Positions 23,851 through 34,137 of a stretch of 64,000 bases of DNA are shown one piece after another. The notes under the pieces were generated by a model that did no database searches, was not told the origin of the DNA, and was given only the letters and a program-made list of their open reading frames with translations. Origin of the DNA: Ophiodon elongatus (taxonomy: Eukaryota; Chordata; Actinopteri; Perciformes; Hexagrammidae); NCBI GenBank assembly GCA_016806645.1, contig JACSYO010001810.1:2762001-2826000 (forward strand), read 5' to 3'. The position numbers and the translations under genes were made by a program. The stretch's first letter is position 1, and every line of letters begins with the position of its first letter.

Positions 23851-26091
23851 TAGTCTGTGGAACGTTTTCTTCTTTCCAGGCAGACAAAAAACATCTGTGA
23901 AATAAATAAAAATAACTTTGAAGATACAACTCCCTGCTGGATAGCAGGCAAAAACAACAACTCTAAGGTTTGATTAGGGAACATTATGTGACAGAATCAC
24001 AGAGTAACTTCTGTAGTAAATTGCAAATGAGGCTAGGAGTTTGGCTGCTTATCAAAACAGTGGTCCCAACCCAGGAGAGAGTTGCTGGTTGCAAGTTCAG
24101 TTACAACTTTGAGTCCTTTATAAAGACTGCTGACCAAATGGCCCTGAGCCGTACTGTAAGCCAAGCAGCTTACTCTCCATTTCTGCCCACCAGGTCCTCT
24201 TTGTTTAATTGCCATAATGGAATGATGTGCTGAGTGTCTGATGTGTGAGCCATCTGTGTTCCTGCTGCAGCAACACGCCTCCAGTACAAAACATCAGACT
24301 GACACTGTTGTAAAAAGTAACAACTATATTAGCAATCTGAGAGTATGTTTATTACAAAAACAGAGTTATAATATTTGAGAGAAGATTGTCTATGTGTAAA
24401 GAGATAAAGAGGCTTTCAATCATAGACTAAGCTCTTGCAAGGGTGATTTAGAAAGGATACAATATTGTATCCTGAAACTAACTGCATCTATTTTAAGTGG
24501 GTGAAGTATAGTAAACAGGTTAAACATGTCATATGGAGAAGGTGGTGCTATATGATGTTAACCCACACAGAAATAATCAAATCAGAGAAGATGCAAAGTG
24601 GGTGGAATTTGATTTCTATATTAATTATAACCTGATATCATCAACCTCAGCACAGCGTCCAGACACCTCCAGAGCACAGCGAGCTGGGAGAAGACCCCAT
24701 GATGAGAGAGAAAATACAATTTCCACCAACTCCCTCCTGCTGTTGTCCCTCACCCACTGAGCTGAGGAGACGGCCTATTAGACCCAGGATAGTCTGCGCT
24801 TCAAAATTGATCTCTGATAGACATGGGAGTATCTTCTTTTCCAACATGCAGAGCACAAATTATCTTGTATGAGGAACAACCAGTACATCATTTTGGCTTT
24901 TGTTGAACTGGGAACCATTTTGGAGTAAAAAGTTAAAATTCTGCCAATATTGAATTTATTGAATTTTACTTGTTTTAAGAGGTCTGAAATAAAACAGTGG
25001 GCAGACACACTGCATATAAACACACAGCTTCACTTTCATGAAGCTCTTAACAGTAAAATATAGATTTCCTGAACACACAGACTTGCTGGCTATTTTAGTT
25101 GAAGCCTCACATGCTCCGTCCTCCTGTGGCTAGTTATATTGTTTTTACTGAACTTCAGTAAAATATTCTAAACTGGATGCATTGTTTCTACTCACTCTCC
25201 AATATGTCTGCCTCGAAAAAGACAATTGTTGTGGCTCGACTTTAATTGCTCCATCTGTACTGCATCCCATCGGGAAGTCGCTGCCTCAGATGCTTTCCCA
25301 CATACAGTATGGGCAGGGACAGATAACTTTCACACAGAACCAGAGCAAGAACTGCAGCAGTGCACTTCATTAAAGCAAAGACTACACTTCTGAGGAACCC
25401 TGTGATTCAGCTGGCAGTCACTGCTTGCATGATCAGACGTCCCCTGCAGATGAAGCATGGTGCGGTGTGCTGGAGCTGACTGCTACATTTACTTAAAGGA
25501 TGTTTCCATCACTGGTGTGTCATCTGGAATCTGTTCCTTGATACTTTTCCTCCATTCCAAACCAATTAGCACTTGATGGTCTGCGTGAAGGAGGTTTCCA
25601 CTCCAGTGAGAGCTAATCTAAATAGTCAATACGTCGCCACCCAGCAGATCTTTGAGTTTAAGTGCCAGGAAATTCAACTCTGAAACTCTCACACGAGCAG
25701 CAGCATGTGTTAGAAATGTTGTGTTATCGGTTAATAAGTAAACTTTACAAATAACCTACAGTATTTTACCATATTTTAGCTGCGTGGGGAAGATCATATA
25801 CTAATAAATCACACACATATAAATCCAATATGTACTTTACAGAAAAGAGCAAAAAGAAATATAAATAAGGTGGATTCAAGGGAACATACCAACAATGTTA
25901 CATTGCAGCAGTTATATTGCCTGTAGGTCAAGGGCAATACAACTTCGTATATGTAGAACCAAAAACACATTATCTTCTGTAAATTAGTAGAGGTTTTTTG
26001 TGTTCAGATCAGCTGATAATGATCACAGAAGGAAAAACTCATTATGTACACACAACATGTATATAACATAATAATTCAACTATTTTTGAAT
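23851..26091. other. intergenic, nothing recognised
   Basis: Unique sequence. One perfect 18-bp palindrome, GGATACAATATTGTATCC, lies at 24455-24472. No coding signal. Confidence 0.45.
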
Positions 26092-26660
26092 TTAAAGGAT
26101 AGGTTCATATTTTTTCAAGTCTGTCTCAAAACAATACTCACATACCCATATGTATATTGAAACAGGTTTTGCTTGCAGTAATCATTCCTCTTGATCACAC
26201 TGGCCTTATGAACTTCCCAATGTACTTATGTGATGGGGGGTAAAATCCACACTCCTCGTTTTGTGCAAAAATAAAAGTTAACCTGAAGCAAACATGAAGC
26301 TTCAGCATGAGTCAAATAAAATGGATATCTTCTAAAGTTACAGCCTTTTAGTTTAAAATGCCCTCGTTTTGATTCCCAGTGTTTCCTTGTCGCGCTGCTG
26401 TGGATGAACACTAATACAAAGAGGGAATTTGTTGACCAAAAGATAGTTTTGCACAAAATTATCTTCTTTAATGTAGTTTTGCGCAGAACGAGGACTGTAC
26501 ATTTTGTCCCCCATCTTTTACATTAGAAACACTTAAGGGATCTCTAAATGGCCAGAATCAACAAGAGTAATAAATACAGCAAGCAAAACCTGTTCAGTGT
26601 TCAGTACACCTGACTGTTGTTGCTAAGACAGACATGAAAAGCTCTGAACCTATTCTTTAA
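26092..26660. mobile_element. palindromic miniature element (long-TIR MITE-like), about 570 bp
   Basis: The two halves are reverse complements of each other along most of their length. TTAAAGGATAGGTTCA at the left end matches TTAAAGAATAGGTTCA on the opposite strand at the right end. GTCTGTCTC, ACAGGTTTTGCTTGCAGTAA, CACTGGCC, GATGGGGGGTAAAAT and CCTCGTTTTGTGCAAAA recur inverted at matching distances. The middle, around 26360-26420, is the short unpaired spacer. This is the wording of a palindromic element common in percomorph fish. No transposase is present; the copy is nearly full length but diverged. Confidence 0.85.
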
Positions 26661-26754
26661 TAAAATACATACGGACAAAATAAGTGGACGGTATGAGTAA
26701 TGTTTATGTTTAGTCTTCTTTCATTGGATGTGTATGTTACCTAACAAACATACT

Positions 26755-26880
26755 TATTTTAAACCAAACCATGATCTTTTCCTAAACCAAGAAGTTTTGT
26801 TGCCTAAACCTAACAAAGAAGGCCCAGTTTTGTTTCAATTCCCAGTGCTTTAAAACGTGGGGGTCCTGACCAAGCGTCCA
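26755..26880 (+). repeat. dispersed repeat fragment (CCTAAACC type)
   Basis: CAAACCATGATCTTTTCCTA, AACCAAGAAGTTTTGTTGCC and TAAACCTAACAAAG match a frequent fish repeat built on aaccatgatctttt / aagtagttttgttgcctaaacctaac words. Fragmentary. Confidence 0.6.
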
Positions 26881-26929
26881 TATGTGATGGATTGGGAGTG
26901 AGAACATGTTGGTTTTGATTTGTGCACAG

Positions 26930-27195
26930 AGCTGGACTGATATATTTATACATATCTGTGTACATGTTGGCCAACAAGTAACACAAAATTGCTGTCCAGA
27001 ATTGTCAAACTATTGTTTGTTGTAATTTAGAAACAGTGTCACCAATACATTGGCCACCATAGAGCACTGACATGTTGATTTTTCAATTGTAATATGTATG
27101 TATGTCACCATATCGTCATTGGAATTTTTATTTAACTCCCAAATATTGATATCAGTATCAGTCTCAAAAATCCAATATCAGTCTGGCTCAAAGGT
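26930..27195 (+). repeat. dispersed repeat fragment (TATCAGTATCAGTCTC type)
   Basis: CAGTGTCACCAATACA, ATAGAGCACTGACATGTTGA and ATTGATATCAGTATCAGTCT followed by CAAAAATCCAATATCAGTC match a common fish repeat (..tatcggtatcggtctcaaaaatccagtatcggtc..). CpG positions of that wording appear here as CA/TG, as expected for an old methylated copy. Confidence 0.55.
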
Positions 27196-28189
27196 TGTAT
27201 GTATTGGCAGAACATCTTTGAGAAAAGGGGCAGTTATACAATAATTATCTTTTCTCTGTTCCTTTTCGATCATCAATTGTGTATTATGCTGTTACAGATT
27301 GCAGCTTATATTTAGTTTAACATTTTTGACTTTAAAAAAGGATGATTGAATGAATTAGCATCTTGAACCAAAAAAAAGAAAAGTGATTAATTGTGCCCTG
27401 AATATCCTCCAAGATGTCTAACTGTAACACCTTTTTTTAAACGGTGCATGAAAACAGATTCAGCTCAGATATCGATGGCTGCGGTGGAAACGAGTTGATT
27501 ATCACCTCGTTTTGACAGGATGAATGTATTATCAAAGGCAATGAAGGTGTCACCAGTGTTTGCACACAGAGATGGATGATGCTTTGATGATCATGATGAA
27601 AAGCTATATATTGACACGGAATGAACTGTCCTCCCAGTTATCTGACAAATATTCATATGGCTGTTTCCTCTGCCTGTTTCATTGTCAAAAAGATTATCTT
27701 ATTTTGCTTTTTTGAGGGAGAAATTGAATGTCTGAACGTCTGAAACAGGAGTTTATTGTTATCAATATGAGTCAAGTATGGTTAGGTCATAATTTGTGAA
27801 ATATTAGGTTACATTATCACACACAAGAGGACAAAAACAGCAATGAGGCCTTGGTGAAGGCTCCAGGAAGAAAAAAAAGGCTTTTTTCAACTTGTATTCT
27901 GATTGGCTGCAGACATACACACCCATTCGTTCTTTCAAGGGGGAAGCCATTTCCTCAAGGCTTTTCTCCATGTAAGTACAACATGTCTCCCATGACTTTA
28001 TTTACAGTCAAAACTCTTAAGCATGTGCATTAGTGCCGGAGATTTATCATTCAAGCCTGTTTCATTTGAGAGGTGCTGTAACTCTTCGTCTCTGTGCTCT
28101 GTAATAAGAGTGCACAAAAATGTACACTAATGTAACCATCAGAGGAGTTTCTATGAAATCAGCTCAAATCTGGATGGCTGGTGACGGCT
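27196..28189. other. intergenic, nothing recognised
   Basis: Unique AT-rich sequence after the repeat cluster. No gene signal. Confidence 0.45.
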
Positions 28190-28350
28190 GGTGTGGAAGG
28201 GAAGTGCAGAGTAATGGCATTGGTAATTGGGAAAATAGGTCACCTGGGATATGAGGTGTTTGCAGGTGGAGTTAATGGAGGGATTGCTTTGGTTAAGGGC
28301 TAATATGAATCACCGATAATGTGTTCTAAATATGGACGGCCATGCTGTCA
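28190..28350. promoter_or_regulatory. candidate conserved non-coding element
   Basis: Unique block with GCATTGGTAATTGGG, AATAGGTCACCTGGG, CACCGATAATGTGTTC and TATGGACGGCCATGC. Nuclear-receptor-like half-site (AGGTCA), E-box-like and homeobox-like words co-occur. Texture-based call. Confidence 0.25.
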
Positions 28351-28479
28351 CTTCAGTTCAAATAACCCGGACTGATAGGTTTACACAAGTGAAAGATTGA
28401 GGTCATGGCTTTAAACTCCTTATATCCTAATAGAAGCTTGCTTCACATTTAAATCTCATGTAGGAAATGAGATGAATCC

Positions 28480-28610
28480 AGTAACCTGGTTGCTTGTAAA
28501 AGACGATATTTAGTGAGAGGGCCAAGCGTTTATCGCCGGCCCTTTGTGCATGTTGTGGTTAATTATTATTTCCACAGGAAATCCCTGCATCCAGCTACGA
28601 CCCTCAACTG
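28480..28610. promoter_or_regulatory. candidate conserved non-coding element
   Basis: Contains GCGTTTATCGCCGGCCCTTTGTGC and GTGGTTAATTATTATTTCC. It preserves CpGs in a CpG-poor neighbourhood next to homeobox and TCF-like (CTTTGT) words. Texture-based call. Confidence 0.27.
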
Positions 28611-30334
28611 AAACACACTGACACCAGCGGGACACCCCCACACATAGAGACACACAATATTGAATGCAGCTGCATCTCCCAGAGGGGAAAGGGTAATTTG
28701 TCCAGCTCAGAAATAAGGGTCTCTCCATTTCTCTCAGCAGGATGATGAAAAACATGAAACCGTGCTGCTAATGAAAAGAACACTCAGGATGTGTATTATT
28801 ATTCCATCAGTCTCACCTAGTGAGCCCTGGCCCGGGTCCACGCCAGAGGAAGGGCCATGGCTTTTCCACCCTCTCCTTTCAGAGCGATCTCGTGGTAGGC
28901 TGCCACTCGCAGATTTCCTCTTCATTCATTTCACAGGAATTTGGCTGCCATTTCCTGAGCAGAGGAGAAGGTTTGACTGGCTTCGTGCAGGGCCAAGCTG
29001 GTATTTATCTAACCACACACTGGGCTTGATTCATGTGAAACAAGCACGCCCTGTAAACAGTCTCATTACTGAACCCCAACACTTCATTACTCAACAGGCC
29101 AAGTCACTGGCTGGAGAGAGAGCCTAAAATGGTGTAAAGCGTGGTTTGAACACATTCGCCTCGATACGTCCACGAGGGGACTGATGGATTTATCTCCGGG
29201 GTAATATGATTTTAGCATTCGACTGATGTGGTTAACTCTGGCTGAATGGTCTCTGAGAGAGCAAAGTCAAAAGTGGCCACTGAATGACTCAGCCACCATG
29301 CTGACAACAGGATTTCTCTGTGAAACATTTAGCTAGGTTATTACTTGCTGGCACCAACATTGGCAAAGGACAATACTGACTGAAAAGTGAGGATTTAATC
29401 CTTACCATGGGGTCCAAGATGGCTAATGAGGGTGTTGTTCGGTCAACACCTGAAGCACTTACACCAGCACATTGTAACCTCGAACAAATCCACCCCTGCA
29501 GCAATGCTAACCCTATATCCTCATTTGCCTTCTGCTAGCACCGTCAACATGACAATTTGCAATACAACAAATCAATGTAATGTAATCTAATACTTAATCT
29601 AATCTAATTGTGACAAAAACAGACATATTCATTGCCTCCTAACCACATTACGTTTATCACAGTGGGAATCACAAATTCTTTCCTAATATCCTCTGTCATT
29701 TAATCTCTTGCATTTGCACAACAGGAATCTAAGTGGGAATCATTGCCCCTCTAAATCTATTTGTCGCACCTTTCAAACTCACAGCTCTCCTCACTGTGGG
29801 TCACCTGTAATTTGTAATGGTAAATAAAGGGCAATTCATTTCCTGCAGGGCTGAGCGGTAACCCAGACTAATACTGAATCAGCCACAGATTCAAATTCAT
29901 TACACCTAAGGTGCCGAGCTGTTTCTGTTCATACCTGTACACAACCATGAATATAACAGCAGTCTGAGAAGTTGTGACAGTCGACACAAGAGTTTATATG
30001 AAGTCACCGGACGCAGTCAATAAAGAACAGGGAAATGAATGGGTGCAAGATAACATCTGTCAACAGAGTCTGGCTTCAGTGTTGTTATTTACTGATTATA
30101 TTTATTACCACTGTATTTTTGTCAAATATACTTCGTGATCGTAAACACATTTCACTGGGACAGTAGAACCTTTTATATTGAGATTAATTGAATAATAGAA
30201 ATGGACAAGAATTTTAACAACACTCAATAAGACTATGTTTCTATACTTGTGTGTTACAGTATTGGTTTATATTGGTTATATTGTGGCTAAGTATGATAAA
30301 ACAGATTTTTGTAGCTGGGGAAAGCTGCTAAGTA
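28611..30334. other. intergenic, nothing firmly recognised
   Basis: 28740-29130 is GC-richer and has long overlapping open frames on both strands, a consequence of composition; none is protein-like. The remainder is unique AT-rich DNA. Confidence 0.4.
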
Positions 30335-30766
30335 GAATTTTAAGGTACTTTATACTGAAGAACATTTGACAGGTAAATATTGTACTTTTTACTCCACTAC
30401 AATTATTTGACAATGGTAGTTACTTTGCAGATTAAGATTGACAAACAAAACACAATTCATTTACAGGATATGATGCATTGTAACAGATTTTATTAATCTG
30501 CAAATAAAGTTGTTCAAAGTATAGCTCCACATTAAAATGCTTTTTACATGTTAATATATTGGTGAAATAATCCAGTAATACTGTGTATGATAATACTACA
30601 ATAACAGGGACCATCCTGCTGCATAATGAGTACTTATACTTTGGATACCACTTATTTACTTATTACGTAGAATGCCAAACTTTCCCTTATAATCAAGTAT
30701 TTTTTTACGTTGTGGTGTTGCTACTTTTAGGCAATTAAAAATTCTGAAGACTTCTTCTATCACTGG
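30335..30766 (+). repeat. dispersed repeat family A, copy 3 of 3
   Basis: Order of wording: TTTTAAGGTACTTTA, TTGTACTTTTTACTCCACTA, TTTGACAATGGTAGTTACTT, TGCAGATTAAGATT, GATATGATGCATTGTAACAG, CATCCTGCTGCATAATGAGT, ACTTATACTTTGGATACC, and a final GAAGACTTCTTCTATCACTGG-like end. The 3' end is close to the expected gaatacttcttccaccactg terminus, so this copy probably keeps its true right end. Confidence 0.75.
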
Positions 30767-30834
30767 ATTTTGACACCTAGTTTTTGTTTGACATATTATT
30801 TCTCAAAATATGTATTTTGTATTTCAGGAAAAAA

Positions 30835-30857
30835 CTATATATATATATATATATATA

Positions 30858-30897
<40 letters not shown>

Positions 30898-30948
30898 TAT
30901 ATATATATATATATAAAAAAAATATATATATATATATATATATATATC
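30835..30948. repeat. long (TA)n tract in three blocks
   Basis: About 115 bp of TA dinucleotide in three blocks separated by AAAC, AAAATAT and an A8 run. Able to form cruciforms. Tyr/Ile-only open frames through it are artefacts. Confidence 0.97.
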
Positions 30949-32350
30949 ATCACAAAATCTCCAACTATCAATTTTATGTAAAATGTAACTCAAACAGATA
31001 GCTACTGCATCTACCGTTTTATGCCGTCACTTCTTTTGATTCTAATCCATGAAAAGCACTTTAAATTTACCTTCCCACTTCAGCTAAACTTTTGACTATT
31101 ATACTATTTATAGAGTAAAATACTGGATATAAAGAAAAAAAACACAAACATCTGTGTCTTTTTCCATATAGCAAAGTACAGTAGCAGTGTGTCTGAGCCG
31201 AGCTTGTCTTTGAGGAATGAGTGTCCAGTAGGATCTGGCCATAGTGCAAGCCCCATTGCAGAGCAGGGACTGTGTTGCTGTCTGGCTGTATTCACCTGAG
31301 CCAAACAAATGGTTGTGTCAAGCTATCTCTGTTCATATACCCCTCTTGTCCAGAAAGCTCCATTTTTCAGCTGGAAGCGGCTGGCAAACGACTATGGAGG
31401 GAGGTGCGTGACCCTGATGACTTCAGTGGCACTGCAACCAACTGTGAGACAGAAATTGATTTTGAAAATACAAACCATGTGCCTGAAAACTGTGGGGTGT
31501 TTCCCAGGAGCTTGCTGATCTGATAAAAGACCAACTGTAGTTAACCAAAACAAAATATATACATAATATAGACTTTGATAACTATACTTAGATTTTGGCT
31601 TGCAGGGATAAAAAGGGACAATTAGAACTGGATTCACTTTACAGCAATAGTATGAATATTTTCCACTGAGCAAAATACACAAGCAGAGTTGTTAAATAAG
31701 CAGCTCTAGTGCTCCTGATGTGAAACTTCTTAAACTCAGACAGACATTGACCCTTCACTTCGGCAGGAGTTGAGGTTGGAGTCTATAAATGCTTGAGGCC
31801 ATGGAGCAACACTTGCCCGCGCCAAGGCAAACTACAGTGTTGCCTCTATTAATGTAGCATAGAAATGATTATGACAGGCTTCATCAGTCCTTCTGATCTC
31901 AAAGAAAGGCTGCATTTAGTTTAGTGTAGAGCAGTTTGCAAAAAAAATTTCCCGTGTCTCCAGTTTTCTATTTGGAGCTGGGAGCTGGGAGCGCAGAGGC
32001 AATTTGTTTACAGTTCTGGTCCTGGTAAGAGGATGTGGACAAGCAGAAGGAGTGATAGGAGAACAAGTGGCCTTGTGGTTTTCTGACAAACTGGGAATGA
32101 ACGTGTGATTGTGGGAAAAATGGGTGAACATATATCAAGGTTATTCGGTCATTATTGTTCTCATAACTGACCCAGAATCTCTCAAAATAAAGTTAAGGAA
32201 AACATTTTACAAACACAATAAACATTTTCTGTCCAGCATTTTACATCCATTTTCTGTTTTTCTTTCTTGCTTTCTTTATCTCCAAATTAGACCTGACTTA
32301 TAATGTTTCGGCAATTACATCGTAACATACAGGATAGAAACACACTATCT
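30949..32350. other. intergenic, nothing recognised
   Basis: Unique sequence with several short open frames at 31067-31682, none protein-like. Confidence 0.45.
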
Positions 32351-32352
32351 AG

Positions 32353-32685
32353 ATGGAGAGTTTCAATGACCACATTCCTTCCTCTGGTTGTCTTGCAGCG
32401 TTTCCCGATGCCTCTGTGCCCGGCCAGCAGGGGGAGCAGTTCCTGCAGGGCTCTAGCTTCATTGTCATGTCCAGCCTCCTGTCTGGAGCCTGCTGCCTGG
32501 CTTCTTTGACAGCCTTAAATCACATAGATAGACTGCGAGAGAGAAGCATCTGCATTCCACAAAAGTTGTACTCTCCTGCTGCGGTCACGCACAGAACAGA
32601 GAATTCATTCATGATAGAAAATTTAATTTTGACACAGTTTCATGGTCACAGTTTGTGGTATTTAAAAAGTAGGTTGTGCTTGTAA
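32353..32685 (+). other. splice-acceptor-like tract and open frame
   Basis: CTTCCTCTGGTTGTCTTGCAG (32378-32398) is a good acceptor-like sequence. The frame starting at an ATG at 32353 stays open to 32685 (110 codons). The translation has a hydrophobic run (SFIVMSSLLSGACCLASLTA) but no family I recognise. The segment also carries a CTCF-like motif, so sequence constraint here need not be coding. Confidence 0.15.
32424..32437 (+). promoter_or_regulatory. CTCF-like motif
   Basis: CCAGCAGGGGGAGC is close to the vertebrate CTCF core (CCASYAGRKGGCRS). Best plus-strand match in the window. Confidence 0.4.
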
Positions 32686-34120
32686 ATTTTCACTATTCAC
32701 TTTTTTGCAGATCTTTTTGTTATCCAGACATTTATATCTGTATTTAATTTAAACAAATTTAATACATATTACATGTTAGCATAGTAAAACAACCCACAAA
32801 AGATGTTATGAAATGTGCATGTTTTAAATGATGTCCAGTTTAAGTTATTATCTGTTTCTGGTGATATATGACACTGCAGCAGTCAATGCTTTTGTAGATG
32901 TAGAGAAAACAACTCAGTCCACCACAAGGTGGTGCTATAAGAAGAGATTTGGATGTGTTAGCATCCATCTAAAAGGCTGACATTGTATGTATTTATTGTG
33001 CTCTCTATACAGTGTAATGCATGCAGCATGCAACCTGATGTGTCTCTGATTGGACCCATATAAATCCTGTGTCAAACTTTATAACCAGGTAATTCATTTG
33101 CTTTTTGGCACAACCTTCTTCCTGCCTTCAAGAGCCTTCGTGGAAAGAACAAAGGCAGACGAGCAGCGTGGTCGGTCATGTTTGTCTGATGAACAACAAC
33201 AACATTTACTGCCTCTTGAAGGACAGGATACACACAGCACAGGGAGAAAACAGTGAAACTGGGCTGGAATGGTGGTGGTGAACAATGCAGGAGGGCGGCT
33301 GCCAGGTTTTATGGTCTGGGATCGTACTCCCAACCCCCACAACCAGGTCCCTCTTCCTTCCTGTGATGTACTGTAGTTTACACTTGAGCCACTATGAACC
33401 ACGTTTGCTGAAAGAAGCGAGGCAGAACAATGAAACAATGAGAGCATGTACTGTAGAGAGAGGTGCCTGTAAAGCACCTTCTCTCACCTTCAGTATTAAT
33501 TCAAACCATACGTCCTTCAGTGTGAGATATTCATGTGATATTTATGTCATTTGTTTTGATTAAAATCTTTTAATTCCTCAAACTCAAAGATGTGATTTAT
33601 AAAGTGGCTACATTTTACACTAATACATATTGAAAAAAAATCCTATTTTTTTTGCAGTGAACATAATTAAATCTGTTTGAGAATAACATCTTATGCATGT
33701 GCATCGATCTTTCTGCCACATGCTCTGTCACAGTCCAAAATGTGCATTTAAGACTGAAACATGGGCGTAGCCAGAATTAGTTAAATAAAACAGATAAATT
33801 ATATAGGTTTCATTTATTTTGGTACAACATTTCTTGCTGGAATTTCTAGTTGTGATTCCCTTGTCTGGCAGATGGCCTCAACCTCTCACAAACACATGAA
33901 AACAACAAACAAACAAACAAACAAGTAATTTTTGGCCCTGTGAGATACTCATGACAGCAGCAGCTCTTGTGGCAACAGACTGAAAAAATCAAGGTTGACT
34001 ATGGGTTTACATCCCACAATACACATGCACACACAGTGACGGGCTATGGAGGAACCTGTTTGTGACAGTGCCTTAACAGCTGGAACTGTGGTCATCCATC
34101 AGCATTGGGTTTGATATTAG
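32686..34120. other. intergenic; small (AAAC)n at 33904-33924
   Basis: Unique sequence apart from a five-unit AAAC tract. CCACAAGGTGGTGCT at 32922-32936 is a weaker CTCF-like word. A 127-codon minus frame (33094-33477) is not protein-like. Confidence 0.45.
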
Positions 34121-34124
34121 GGCT

Positions 34125-34137
34125 GGCCCCCTGGTGG
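34125..34137 (-). promoter_or_regulatory. CTCF-like motif, minus strand
   Basis: GGCCCCCTGGTGG reads CCACCAGGGGGCC on the minus strand, a close match to the CTCF core. Together with the plus-strand site at 32424 it forms a convergent pair 1.7 kb apart. Confidence 0.4.

Noticed and set aside
24455..24472. Perfect 18-bp palindrome GGATACAATATTGTATCC
   Set aside because: Isolated, AT-rich, with no flanking structure; expected now and then by chance in 64 kb.
30777..31001. Tyr/Ile-rich open frames on both strands
   Set aside because: They are translations of the TA tract.
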